Assembly: GCA_903853385.1 (NCBI GenBank)
Contig: CAINTJ010000029.1
Coordinates: 62,001-126,000 of the forward strand
DNA from: an uncultured Gammaproteobacteria bacterium
GTDB lineage: Bacteria; Pseudomonadota; Gammaproteobacteria; Pseudomonadales; Pseudohongiellaceae
Reading direction: 5' to 3'
Length of the DNA: 64,000 bases
Shown here one piece after another: positions 1 through 8,413 of this stretch. The position numbers were made by a program, and so were the translations under genes. Numbering within the stretch: position 1 is the stretch's first letter; every line of letters begins with the position of its first letter. A model generated the notes under the pieces. It did not search any database. It was not told the origin of the DNA and worked only from the letters and a program-made list of their open reading frames with translations.

Positions 1-296
1 GAGCGGGCCGCAGCCCGCTTCTTTTGATGGCTTGGCCAGCCGCGGCCTTCCAGAAACGATTCATTCAGGTATTCGCAGATTGGCTGCGCATCCCATACCT
101 TGATGTCATGATGAATGAGCACCGGCACCTTCAGTGACGGCGAGAACCAACCGAGTTTCTCAATGGCGTCATCACGAAACAGATCGATACTGATTTCGTT
201 GAACGGCAGGTCGAACTGCTTCAGCAGCAGCCATGGTGTGAGAGAAGCGGCGGAAACGCTGCGATTGCCACTGACCAGGTTGAGTTCATGCATCAT
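1..296 (-). CDS. Glutathione S-transferase family protein, N-terminal part (runs off window start)
   Basis: About 98 residues are visible and the frame is open to the window edge, so the helical C-terminal domain lies outside. The segment is the thioredoxin-fold GST_N domain: it opens MMHELNLVSGNRSVSAASL (the usual place of the catalytic Ser), carries KVPVL with the cis-proline that contacts glutathione, and WDAQPICEYL, the glutathione-carboxylate site followed by the domain end. An AGGAG lies a few bases upstream of the start at 296; a second ATG follows immediately at 293. Family members conjugate glutathione or act as thiol reductases in the cytoplasm; the substrate cannot be told. It is divergent from the response-regulator gene at 559. 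Confidence 0.8.
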   Translation of the reverse strand, partial: MMHELNLVSGNRSVSAASLTPWLLLKQFDLPFNEISIDLFRDDAIEKLGWFSPSLKVPVLIHHDIKVWDAQPICEYLNESFLEGRGWPSHQKKRAAAR

Positions 297-558
297 GGGA
301 AGTCTCCTGTATGTTAGTACTGCTGCTGCCCCCGTGCTGGCGGGCAGGGTTGCCGGGTGTTGCCTGACTTGAGCGTATTCAACACTCCGACTCGTGCAAT
401 ACTAAGGACCAAAACAGGCATCGCCCTGATCAATAGTGGCAAAATTCTGGCAAGCCCCCACAAGCCCACTCTGAAGGTGAAATTTGGGCTATATTTCTCT
501 CCAGATGCTGTATTCACTGAGGCCCCAAGCCTTTGATCATTCAAGCAGGATTCCAAAG

Positions 559-1272
559 ATGACCCGCCGTATCGCCATCGTTGAAGACGAAGCCGCCCTG
601 CGCGAGAATTACGCCAGCGTTTTGCGTAAACAGGGCTATGACGTCAGCACCTATTCCAACCGCAAGAAAGCGCAAACTGCCTTTGAACTGCGCTTGCCAG
701 ACCTTGCCATCATCGACATCGGCCTTGAACACGAAATCGATGGTGGCTTCCTGCTGTGCCAGAGTTTGCGTTCGCTGTCGGAGGCTTTGCCGATCATTTT
801 CTTCACAGCCCGCGACAATGACTTCGATACAGTCAGCGGTCTGCGCATGGGGGCCGATGATTATCTGACCAAAGACATCAGCATGCCGCACCTGTTGGCT
901 CGCATTGCCGCGTTGTTTCGCCGTCAGGATGCCATGGATCAACCGGCTGCTCCGGAGAACCAGCTGGTGCGCGGTGAACTGGCGCTCGATCTCAGCCGGC
1001 TTACCGTGAATTGGAAAAACCGTACTGTGTCGCTGACGGTGACGGAATTCTGGATGCTGCACGCGCTGGTGAAATTTCCCGGCCATGTCAAAAGCCGTGA
1101 TGCCCTGATGCAGGAATCCAAGATCTATGTTGACAACAGCACCATAACTTCCCATGTGAAGCGTATGCGCAAAAAATTCATCCAGGTGGATGAGCATTTC
1201 GACTGCATCGATACTGTCTACGGCATGGGTTATCGCTGGAACCAGACTCCTTTGGGCAAGACACATGACTAG
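559..1272 (+). CDS. pdsR: Response regulator, OmpR/PhoB type, resembling the proteobacterial dedicated sortase system regulator PdsR
   Basis: 237 residues. A receiver domain (about 1-120) has the acidic pair E9/D10, phospho-acceptor D53 in IIDIGL, the switch Thr in FFTARD and the conserved Lys in LTKD. The C-terminal winged helix (about 140-235) has the recognition-helix region ITSHVKRMRKKF and ends YGMGYRW. The start at 559 gives the normal N-terminus; an in-frame start at 484 would add 25 residues with no family match. It overlaps the downstream kinase by 8 bp, so the two are co-transcribed. The wording of the receiver (IDIGLEHEIDGGF) and the C-terminus match from memory the regulator paired with class GN sortases in marine proteobacteria. 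The general class is certain, the sortase link less so. Confidence 0.85.
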   Translation: MTRRIAIVEDEAALRENYASVLRKQGYDVSTYSNRKKAQTAFELRLPDLAIIDIGLEHEIDGGFLLCQSLRSLSEALPIIFFTARDNDFDTVSGLRMGADDYLTKDISMPHLLARIAALFRRQDAMDQPAAPENQLVRGELALDLSRLTVNWKNRTVSLTVTEFWMLHALVKFPGHVKSRDALMQESKIYVDNSTITSHVKRMRKKFIQVDEHFDCIDTVYGMGYRWNQTPLGKTHD

Positions 1273-3463
1273 CTTGCGGGCTTTGCGGCCTGGAATGCGT
1301 AGCAAGCTGCTGCTGCTGTCTTCATTGTTGCTGTTGCTGCCCTGGTTCGGCTACCAGTACGTCAAAGAGATGGAAGCCACCTTGCAGCGTGCGCAAGAAC
1401 AGATGGTGGCGAGTCTGGCACAGGCCTTGTCATTGGAGCTCAACGACAAGCCGAATTTGTTCAATGCTGTGAGTGAGGGAAAACCCGGTGGGGGTTTGTA
1501 TGTCTACCCTTTGCCGTTCATGCCCTCGCTGAACGATGCCAGCCTCGATGACTGGCAGCAATTCCGGCAGTTTGAACAGCCCTGGCAAGAAGGGAGTGAG
1601 AAACCGTATGCCGGTAACGCCACTACCAGTTTTCGCAGCGCTGCAGCAATACCAGGTGATCCGCTGGAATTCCGGCTGCTGCTGGGTGAACGCAATAACA
1701 ACCTGTTTATCTATGTGCGTGTGCGCGACCAGTTCGTAGTGCAGTCACCATCAACCCTGCTGCATCTGGGTGGTATTGATGCCCTGGAGTTGGCGCTGGT
1801 AGCCAGTGATGGCGAAGCCAGCCGTTATCGTCTCGGTGTTTTGCCTGACGGCTCTGTGCATGCCTGGCGTCAGGGTGCCGACCGTCAAAATATGCAGGGT
1901 TATGTGCCCGAACCCCGCATTGTCGGCCAGTACTTTGCCACTACGGACGGTTATGACTACGAAGTGAAATTGCCAATGAGTCTGGCGCAGCGCTCGCTGG
2001 TACTGGCAGTGGAGGATGTCGATGACGGTACAACCGGTGTATTGGCAGCGGTGGTGGCAACAGGTGACATGACAGATACCCGGGCGACCCTGCAACGGCC
2101 CGCGAATCAACTGGAGGTCTTGCTGGCTGCACAGGCATTGCCCAATTTCCGGGTGCAGGTGTTTGATCGCAACGATCAATTGTTGTTTGCACGTGGCGAT
2201 ATCAATCAGGCGGCCGGACTGGAACTGCCGTTACGCCGCTTTGGTGGTAATGCCACCTGGCTGTGGGTGCGCATCAATCTGTTGCATCCACTCTATGACG
2301 GACTGCTGGCCTGGTTCGACAAGATCAACGCGCCGGAGCCGGAGCCTTTCAGCGGGAAACAGAGCCCGCAGTTGCAGACCGCCTTGCAAGGAGGCTCGCA
2401 AAGTGGCTATCACACCGATCGCGTCAGCGGCTTGCGCACGCTTGAGGCCGCATGGCCGATTTATGCTGACGGCGTCGTCATAGGCGCGGTGATGGTGGAC
2501 CAGAATCTCACGGCGCTGCACAGTGCCCGCAACCAGTCCTTGTCTTCGTTGTTCGATGCAATGCTGGCGATTCTGGTGCTGACGCTGGCGGTATTAATGG
2601 TGTTTGTCAGCAACCTGTCACGACGCATCCGTTCATTGCGCGATCAGGCTGAACACAGTATTGATGAGCAGGGACGTCTGTCCAAAGCCTTGATACCCTC
2701 ACGCAGCAGCGATGAAATCGGCGATCTTTCACGCAGCATCACCAACATGGTGGAACGCATTGGTCACTATAACCAGTACCTGGAAAACCTCACGGCACGC
2801 CTTTCGCATGAATTGCGGACGCCGGTTACCGTGGTGCGTTCATCACTGGAAAACCTGCGCATGCTCAAACACAGCGACAGTGAAGCCGAACTCTATATCC
2901 AGCGGGCGGAGGAGGGCATCAGCCGGCTCAACCTGATCCTGACCAATATGAGTGAGGCCACCCGGCTCGAACAGATTTTGCTGGGTTCTGAAAAGGAAAC
3001 AATGGCGCTGGCGCGGGTGTTCGAGGCCTGTGTGCAGCAATACCGGCAAATTTACCCGTCGGCTATGTTTGAAGTGGATATCTGTTCGCAACCCCTGTGG
3101 ATGTTTGGCAGTGCCGAACATCTGGTGCAGTTACTCGACAAAGTGGTGGCAAATGCGGTGGAGTTTTCGACCAGGGGCCGGCCGATTCGTATGATTTGCA
3201 AGGCTGACAACGGCGAGGCAGTCATGACCGTCAGCAACAGCGGCCCCTATCTGGATCCGGGCATGAAAGGCCGTATTTTTGATTCGATGGTGTCAGTACG
3301 CCCGCAAGGCAGCAAGGGTCTGCCCCATCTGGGTCTGGGCCTGCACATTGCCCGGCTCATCACTGAATTCCATCAGGGCGAAATCTACGCCGAAAACCTG
3401 CTGGGTGAGAGCGGCGTGATCGTGGTGATCAGGCTGCCCATGCTGGAGCCTGCCAAAATATAG
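1265..3463 (+). CDS. pdsS: Membrane sensor histidine kinase, partner of the regulator at 559 (PdsS-like)
   Basis: 732 residues. A first membrane helix (about 13-30, LLLLSSLLLLLPWFGY) is followed by a long periplasmic part of about 400 residues. Within that, residues near 140-260 look like a CBM9-like beta-sandwich (FIYVRVRDQF, GGIDALELAL). A second helix (about 430-450, AMLAILVLTLAVLMVFV), a HAMP-like linker, the H-box LSHELRTPVTVVRSSLENL with H515 as phospho-acceptor, and a HATPase domain (N-box VVANAVEF, G-box GLGLGLHIARL) complete the architecture. The ATG at 1265 overlaps the regulator stop. In the PDS system this kinase normally sits near a class GN sortase and its LPXTG-like target; neither is in this window, so the target genes are unknown. 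Confidence 0.82.
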   Translation: MTSLRALRPGMRSKLLLLSSLLLLLPWFGYQYVKEMEATLQRAQEQMVASLAQALSLELNDKPNLFNAVSEGKPGGGLYVYPLPFMPSLNDASLDDWQQFRQFEQPWQEGSEKPYAGNATTSFRSAAAIPGDPLEFRLLLGERNNNLFIYVRVRDQFVVQSPSTLLHLGGIDALELALVASDGEASRYRLGVLPDGSVHAWRQGADRQNMQGYVPEPRIVGQYFATTDGYDYEVKLPMSLAQRSLVLAVEDVDDGTTGVLAAVVATGDMTDTRATLQRPANQLEVLLAAQALPNFRVQVFDRNDQLLFARGDINQAAGLELPLRRFGGNATWLWVRINLLHPLYDGLLAWFDKINAPEPEPFSGKQSPQLQTALQGGSQSGYHTDRVSGLRTLEAAWPIYADGVVIGAVMVDQNLTALHSARNQSLSSLFDAMLAILVLTLAVLMVFVSNLSRRIRSLRDQAEHSIDEQGRLSKALIPSRSSDEIGDLSRSITNMVERIGHYNQYLENLTARLSHELRTPVTVVRSSLENLRMLKHSDSEAELYIQRAEEGISRLNLILTNMSEATRLEQILLGSEKETMALARVFEACVQQYRQIYPSAMFEVDICSQPLWMFGSAEHLVQLLDKVVANAVEFSTRGRPIRMICKADNGEAVMTVSNSGPYLDPGMKGRIFDSMVSVRPQGSKGLPHLGLGLHIARLITEFHQGEIYAENLLGESGVIVVIRLPMLEPAKI

Positions 3464-3550
3464 ACAAGATTCGGCTACATTTTTCCGGGAATCGGTCGAT
3501 TATATATTGCGATTCGCATAAACCCCCGCTCCATAACGGCCGGCAACTGC

Positions 3551-4150
3551 ATGTTTAATCTTGATATCTCATCGATCAGGCTGTGCGCAGTCGTTGTGAT
3601 AACTGTCACACTGGTCAGTTTGTCGGCGTTCTGGCGCTTCAAGAATTTCAAAGCCAATGTGGGATGGTGGAGTGCCGGCATAATTGTTTACTGCCTGGCT
3701 TTCATTGGCGTGCTTTGGGCTCCGCAGATTCCCAGCCCGATTTTGGATGTTTTGGTAGAAACCGCCTTAGTTACCAGCGGCATGTTGTTTCTTAATGCAG
3801 TGCGGGTAAAACTGCACAAACCACCCTTGCTAAATTTCACAGTGGCACTGGTGCTGGTGACGATGGCTAATTCAGCTTTCTTTTTCTATGTTGTTCCGAA
3901 TGCTTTAGTGCGTCAACAAACCTTATTCATGGTGACAGCGTTGCTGACGCTGAGCATCGTCTGGGAGATATTGCGCAATGCCAACAGCAAGCGCCAGCAA
4001 GCCTACCTGGCCTGTGCCGGGCTGTTTCTGCTTGATGGCGTATTCAACCTGGCCAGCTTTTGCTATTTCCAGTTTGCGCATGAGACAAGCCTGAATTTCT
4101 TAGCCATTCTGCTGCTGTTCACCAGCATCCTCATTGCCTTGCTTACCTGA
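3551..4150 (+). CDS. Seven-helix membrane protein, probably the N-terminal sensor of a truncated signalling protein
   Basis: 199 residues containing seven hydrophobic segments (about 8-27, 38-56, 62-82, 91-114, 122-140, 149-171, 179-199) and nothing else; the stop codon falls at the end of helix seven. Seven-helix sensors of this kind usually precede a cytoplasmic GGDEF or other output domain, which is absent. The frame ends exactly where the oppositely oriented adenylation-domain gene also loses its homology, so I infer that the gene lost its 3' part at a rearrangement breakpoint near 4145-4152. The ribosome-binding site is weak. As it stands the product could only be a membrane protein of unknown function; it may be a pseudogene. 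Confidence 0.5.
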   Translation: MFNLDISSIRLCAVVVITVTLVSLSAFWRFKNFKANVGWWSAGIIVYCLAFIGVLWAPQIPSPILDVLVETALVTSGMLFLNAVRVKLHKPPLLNFTVALVLVTMANSAFFFYVVPNALVRQQTLFMVTALLTLSIVWEILRNANSKRQQAYLACAGLFLLDGVFNLASFCYFQFAHETSLNFLAILLLFTSILIALLT

Positions 4151-5094
4151 TGCGCAGTTGCCCAAATCGTACACTCGGTAGGCCCATAAAGATTCCAAAG
4201 CTGGCCGCAGCGTGGCAGCAGTTGTTGCGCCAAGGACTTGCCAAGTGCTTCGCCAATACTGATGCACAGGCGTGGTTGCAAGCCCGCAGGCCAGGGTTGG
4301 CTGCACAACAGCTGCCACAATGAAGGAGTGGCCTGCACCACATCGATGTGCTCTTGCTCAATCAGATGCAACAGTAATTCACCATCGCGGCACTCACTCG
4401 CATCACTGAGCACCAGAGTGCCGGCAAAGACCAGGGGTGCCAGCAATTCAAAAAGTGAAATATCAAAACCGAAACTGGCGCAGGCGAGATAACGCAGACC
4501 GTCTGGCAGGTCCCAGAGCTTTTGTACCGACGCAAAGAAAGCCGCCAGGTTGGCGTGACTAATCAATACCCCCTTGGGTTGGCCGCTACTGCCGGAGGTA
4601 AACATCACATAAGCCGGAGCTGCTGCCGGCAGCCTGCAGGCAGGATCGAGCATGTCGGGCGAGAAAAGCTGGTCCGGAACTTCGTCAGCAAGCGGCAGTA
4701 CCACAATCAATGCAAACGGCAGGCTTTCCATCTGCAATTGCAGTTCCTGCTGGGACAGCAGAAAAGTGAGTTTGGCGGCCAGCCCTGTTTGACGCAAACG
4801 TTCGCGCGGCTGTGTCGGGTCCAGCGGAACATAGACGGCTCCGCACTGCCAGATTGCCAGCATTGCTGCCAGTAATTCAGGCCCACGCTGCATGCAAACG
4901 CCGATGCAGTCACCACTGCTGACGCCGCTGTTGCGCAGTGCGCTTACCAGCAGCTGGATCTTGTATAACAGCTGGCCATTGGTGAATACCTGTCCGCGGA
5001 AGCCAATCAGCGGATGCGAGGGGCTGCGGCTTAGCTCCACCAACAGGCTGGTGATAAAAGAGAGGGGGGGGGGAGGCTGTCCATAGCTCGCCAC
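4063..5094 (-). pseudogene. Truncated AMP-binding (amino-acid adenylation type) enzyme
   Basis: The leftward frame begins with GTG at 5094 and reads clear adenylation-domain sequence: AVYVPLDPTQPRERL, the AMP-binding P-loop-like motif FTSGSSGQPKGV, FGFDISLFE, and NLYGPTECTIWATA. These are core motifs A1-A5 of NRPS-like adenylation domains. Motifs A6-A10, with the hinge and the catalytic Lys, are missing: after ATAHQV (about 4150) the frame runs about 30 nonsense residues antisense to the membrane gene at 3551 before stopping. About 315 residues of an expected 500 or more remain. A run of ten G (C on the coding strand) at 5064-5073 lies in codons 8-11. The fragment cannot complete adenylation and is probably inactive. 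Confidence 0.75.
5064..5073. repeat. G10 homopolymer in the 5' end of the adenylation-domain gene
   Basis: Ten consecutive G on the plus strand encode Pro codons of the leftward gene. A nearby ATG (MDSLPPP...) is out of frame by one base; with eleven residues in the tract it would be in frame, while the present length favours the GTG at 5094. Tracts of this length slip readily, and they are also a common site of sequencing error. Confidence 0.9.
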
Positions 5095-5321
5095 TGATGT
5101 TTGCTGGATTTGGCCTCAACATAGTGGATTTTGCGGGTGTTGCCATTGTTTCTGGTTAAAAAGGCCGGAATCCGGACGAATCTGGCGGGTTTTATGCTGA
5201 ATAAGCAGATTTTCCTTGCTGGGCATGGGAGTGCCAGCTAATCTCGGCGACTGGAAGCTGCATTCGTGATGGTGATAGCGAAAACAGCCATTAATTCTCA
5301 CCTCAACATGAAGACATTAAT

Positions 5322-5528
5322 ATGAGTAAAGGTACTGTTAAGTGGTTTAATGCCGACAAAGGCTTTGGTTTTATCACCCCCGAAGATGGCGGCAAAGACC
5401 TGTTTGTTCACCATTCTGAAATTCAGGCTGGTGGCAAATATGCAACATTGAACGAAGGCCAGGCAGTAGAGTTTGAAGTAGGCCAAGGTCAAAAAGGCCC
5501 ATGCGCGAACAAAGTAAAAGCTTTGTAA
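5322..5528 (+). CDS. Cold-shock protein, CspA family
   Basis: 68 residues, the standard length for a single cold-shock domain. RNP1 is KGFGFI and RNP2 is DLFVHHS, embedded in the usual [15 protein letters not shown] opening and ending NKVKAL. These small beta-barrels bind single-stranded RNA and DNA and act as RNA chaperones. It is monocistronic: about 225 bases of non-coding sequence precede it, enough for the long 5' leader that regulates csp mRNAs, but no convincing -35/-10 pair was found. A strong hairpin follows at 5565-5587. Which paralogue it is cannot be decided from one copy. Confidence 0.97.
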   Translation: MSKGTVKWFNADKGFGFITPEDGGKDLFVHHSEIQAGGKYATLNEGQAVEFEVGQGQKGPCANKVKAL

Positions 5529-5564
5529 TTCCTAACCGGAAATCGCCATAAGCATTGAGTTTGT

Positions 5565-5587
5565 CCCGCCCTGCTCCGCAGGGCGGG
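5565..5587 (+). terminator. GC-rich hairpin downstream of the cold-shock gene
   Basis: Perfect 10-bp stem CCCGCCCTGC / GCAGGGCGGG with a three-base loop, 37 bases after the csp stop codon. The base after the stem is not a strong T-tract (CAAATTTG), so it is a weak intrinsic terminator at best and may instead protect the mRNA 3' end. Confidence 0.45.
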
Positions 5588-5683
5588 CAAATTTGAACAA
5601 GTATTCTCCCAAAGCAGAATCTGTGTCTGCTTGTTATGCCGCTGTTTGGCCTTAGACTGCGTCTGCGTAGTAATACGTAATGT

Positions 5684-7093
5684 CTAGTAGGTAAACACCT
5701 GCCCTTTGTGGCTCAGGCTCAGCTTGTTGCCCTGTTTCGACGCTTCCGTGCGTCCAATCACCTTCGCTTCAATATTGAAACCTTTCGCCACTTTGATCAC
5801 GGTCCTGGCTGCTGCCGGCGTGCAATAAACTTCCATGCGATGGCCCATGTTGAACACCTTGTACATTTCCTTCCAGGCAGTGCCAGAGACTTTTTGTATG
5901 GTCTTGAAGATTGGCGGCGTCGTAAACAGTTTGTCCTTGATGAAGTGGATATTGCTGCCGAATTTCAGGCATTTGGTTTGTGCGCCGCCGGAACAGTGAA
6001 TCAAACCCTTGATCAAGCCGGGGTGTTCTTCCAGCAGTTGGTAGATGACCGGAGCATAGGAGCGGGTAGGGGACAGCAAGGCTTCGCCAACCGTCATGTT
6101 TGAAGCTGGCAGGGGATCCTGCAAACGATAGGGGCCACAGTAACGCAGATCGGCGGCGACATTGCTGTCGAACGATTCCGGATAGTGCTCGGCATAATAC
6201 GATGACAGCATCTCGTGGCGGGCGCTGGTTAGGCCATTGCTGCCAATGCCGCTGTTTTCCGTGTCTTCATAACTGGCCTGACCGGTTGAGGACAGTCCGA
6301 CAATGGCGAGACCGGGTTTGATGGTGGCGGCCGTCAGCACATCCTCTTTACGCATTACCGCCACGGCAGTGCTGTCGACCACGATGGTGCCGGTAAGGTC
6401 ACCAACATCCGCAGTTTCTCCGCCGCCACTGTAGATTTTTACGCCCAGACTACGCAGCCTGGCCAGATAACTTTCACTGCCTTCAATCAGAGCGCCTACC
6501 ACTTCCCCGGGACAGTTGAGGGCATTGCGGTTGACGGTATTCGCAATCAGGATGCGACCGTTGACGCCCACACACAGCAGGTCGTCGAGGTTCATCACAA
6601 TGGAATCCTGCGCGATGCCGTGGAATACGCTGGCATCACCGGTTTCCTTGTAGGCCAGATAGCCGAGGATCGATTTGGTGCCGCTGCCATCGGCGTGGAT
6701 CACATTGCAGCAGTCAGGGTTGCCGGTCAGGAAGTCTTCAGTGATTTTGCAGAACGCATGTTTGAACAGGCCATGATCCAGTTTGTCGACCACTTTGTGT
6801 ACTTCGGTTTTGTCGGATGACACACCGCGCGCCTGGTAACGACCGATGCTGGCGTCCTGGTTGATCACCACGTAACCGCTGCGCGGCTGCGCCTGGAGCA
6901 GACCGCGAAATTCCAGTTGCCGCATCGCCTTTGCCACCGTGTTGATCGCCAGCTTGTGCTTGTCGGCCAGCACCCGGATCGATGGCAACTTGCTGCCGGG
7001 GGACAGTTCGCCGGTGTTGATCAGGAAGTGCACCTGTTCCACGAACTGCTGAAACACGGGAGTGGCGGCTTTGGGATCGAGTTTGAGTTTCAT
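5684..7093 (-). CDS. Fusion of a GntR-type (YtrA-like) winged helix-turn-helix to phosphoribosylformylglycinamidine cyclo-ligase (PurM)
   Basis: 469 residues in one uninterrupted frame. Residues about 6-77 are a GntR winged helix ([45 protein letters not shown]). After a linker of about 8 residues, 86-469 is a full AIR synthase of the kind found in Bacteroidetes: [18 protein letters not shown] (133-141), [10 protein letters not shown] (167-176), [46 protein letters not shown]. PurM converts FGAM plus ATP to AIR in purine synthesis. All expected binding motifs are present, so the enzyme half looks active. The start at 7093 has GGAG five bases upstream and lies after a promoter and operator; a start at 7150 would begin inside the -35 box. 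No purine gene adjoins it. Confidence 0.88.
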   Translation of the reverse strand: MKLKLDPKAATPVFQQFVEQVHFLINTGELSPGSKLPSIRVLADKHKLAINTVAKAMRQLEFRGLLQAQPRSGYVVINQDASIGRYQARGVSSDKTEVHKVVDKLDHGLFKHAFCKITEDFLTGNPDCCNVIHADGSGTKSILGYLAYKETGDASVFHGIAQDSIVMNLDDLLCVGVNGRILIANTVNRNALNCPGEVVGALIEGSESYLARLRSLGVKIYSGGGETADVGDLTGTIVVDSTAVAVMRKEDVLTAATIKPGLAIVGLSSTGQASYEDTENSGIGSNGLTSARHEMLSSYYAEHYPESFDSNVAADLRYCGPYRLQDPLPASNMTVGEALLSPTRSYAPVIYQLLEEHPGLIKGLIHCSGGAQTKCLKFGSNIHFIKDKLFTTPPIFKTIQKVSGTAWKEMYKVFNMGHRMEVYCTPAAARTVIKVAKGFNIEAKVIGRTEASKQGNKLSLSHKGQVFTY

Positions 7094-7107
7094 GCAGGCT
7101 CCGGGGT

Positions 7108-7129
7108 CTGTATCACAGATATGATACAG
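7108..7129 (-). promoter_or_regulatory. Operator-like inverted repeat upstream of the GntR-PurM gene
   Basis: Perfect 8-bp arms CTGTATCA (7108-7115) and TGATACAG (7122-7129) around a 6-bp centre, ending 14 bp before the start codon at 7093. The right arm covers the -10 hexamer of the promoter below. GntR-family proteins bind such dyads as dimers, so autoregulation by the fused protein is the simplest inference. Confidence 0.65.
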
Positions 7130-7150
7130 ATAGGAGGGTGGCAGTTTCAA
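7121..7150 (-). promoter_or_regulatory. Sigma-70 type promoter of the GntR-PurM gene
   Basis: On the minus strand, -35 TTGAAA (complement of 7145-7150), an 18-bp spacer and -10 TATCAT (complement of 7121-7126). Transcription would begin near 7114, leaving a leader of about 20 bases before the ATG at 7093. The -10 box lies inside the inverted repeat 7108-7129. Confidence 0.6.
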
Positions 7151-7272
7151 CCCGAGAATGGCCTGCTATGGGAAATAGTGACAGGATATTTTTTCCCAGG
7201 TCGTTGCCCAGTTGTAAAGGCCGGGTAACAAGCGGCGGCCTGTTTTACAATGCCTGCACATAATTACCATTC

Positions 7273-8379
7273 ATGCCTGTGTCGAGGTTCCAGTCTTTGC
7301 CAGCAATTTCACTCCCCCCGCAGCCCCGGCGCATTATCCTGGTCAATCCCACCCGCTATCTGGGCAACCTGTTGATCGCCGGGGGGCTGATCCAGGATTT
7401 TGCCGCGCAGTGTGCCGAGCGCAACATCAGTTTCAAACTGGTAGTGGATGCTGCCTTTGCCGATCTGCTGGCACCGGTATTGCCCGGGGATAGATTGATC
7501 CTGTACCCGCGCCGGCAAATCAAACAAGTGCGCGATTGGCGCAAGTTGCAGGCTTACTGGCGTTGTCTGCAACAGATTCGCCGCTTCCAGGCAGACATCG
7601 CATTCAACATCGAAGAAGATTCGGTTTCGCATCGGCTCACTCAATGGTCAGGAGCCAAGTTCAAGCTTGGCTGCAGCAGTACGCGCCACCGCTTTGGCTA
7701 CCAGGCAGTGGTGCCGGTCAATTTCGCTGCCCGTCCGCTGCATCAGCAGCATCGCTGGTACAGCTTTCAGGAGGTGTTTGCTGTGTTTGGGTTGCCGGCA
7801 GCGCAGCCAGGCTATCTGCGGCTGCGGCCGCAAACACTGGCGGCGGATTTGCGATCGCGCCTGCAAACGCTGGGAGTGGATTTCAGCAAACAGCAAGTGG
7901 TGCTGCATGCCGGCGCCACCAAGGCCTACAAGAAATGGCCTGCCCACTATTTTGCCGAGTTGTGCCAGGCCTTGCGCCGGGCTGACCGGCAAGTGGTGTT
8001 TATCGGTGCCGGGCAGGATGCCGAGGAAATTGCTGCGGTACTGGCACAAGTGCCATTGCCTCATAGCAGCATTGTTAATTTGTGCAACCAGTTGTCGCTG
8101 GCCGAATTGGCACAATATTTTGTTGGTGTCAGCGCCATAGTAGGTAATGACAGTGGGCCGTTCCATCTGGCCGCCGCGCAGGGCGTAGCCGGGTTGGTGA
8201 TCTTCGGACCGACCAAAGTTGAACTGTGGGGGCCGCTGTCACCCAATACCCATGTGCTCAAGAGCAAGGAGCTTTGCAGCGCTGAATGCACGCAGCAGGG
8301 CTGCATCCATCAGCATCGCTGCCTGACTTCGATTACGCCACAGCAGGTGCTGGCGCAACTCTCACCCTGGCTGGTGTGA
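7273..8379 (+). CDS. Glycosyltransferase family 9 (heptosyltransferase-like)
   Basis: 368 residues with the GT-B fold of ADP-heptose:LPS heptosyltransferases. The N-terminal half opens IILVNPTRYLGNLLIAGGL (acceptor-side loop). The C-terminal half has VVLHAGATKAYKKWPAHYFAEL and the nucleotide-sugar signature VGNDSGPFHLAAA followed by GVAGLVIFGPT. The Cys-containing stretch CSAECTQQGCIHQHRC near the end also occurs in WaaC/WaaF/WaaQ relatives. It probably adds a heptose or related sugar to the LPS inner core at the cytoplasmic face. It converges on the GT2 gene at 8414 with 34 bp between. No other waa genes are in the window, so the exact linkage is unknown. Confidence 0.88.
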   Translation: MPVSRFQSLPAISLPPQPRRIILVNPTRYLGNLLIAGGLIQDFAAQCAERNISFKLVVDAAFADLLAPVLPGDRLILYPRRQIKQVRDWRKLQAYWRCLQQIRRFQADIAFNIEEDSVSHRLTQWSGAKFKLGCSSTRHRFGYQAVVPVNFAARPLHQQHRWYSFQEVFAVFGLPAAQPGYLRLRPQTLAADLRSRLQTLGVDFSKQQVVLHAGATKAYKKWPAHYFAELCQALRRADRQVVFIGAGQDAEEIAAVLAQVPLPHSSIVNLCNQLSLAELAQYFVGVSAIVGNDSGPFHLAAAQGVAGLVIFGPTKVELWGPLSPNTHVLKSKELCSAECTQQGCIHQHRCLTSITPQQVLAQLSPWLV

Positions 8380-8413
8380 AAAAAGGAGTGGCGTTGACTT
8401 CATGCCGGCCCAC

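Noticed and set aside
541-1305. 254-codon leftward open frame opposite the response regulator
   Set aside because: It is the mirror of a well-supported coding gene and its product (many His, Gln and Val) has no recognisable domain.
5095-5321. Promoter and cold-shock box of the csp gene
   Set aside because: Several AT-rich candidates exist, but none gives a -35/-10 pair with acceptable spacing, so none is called.
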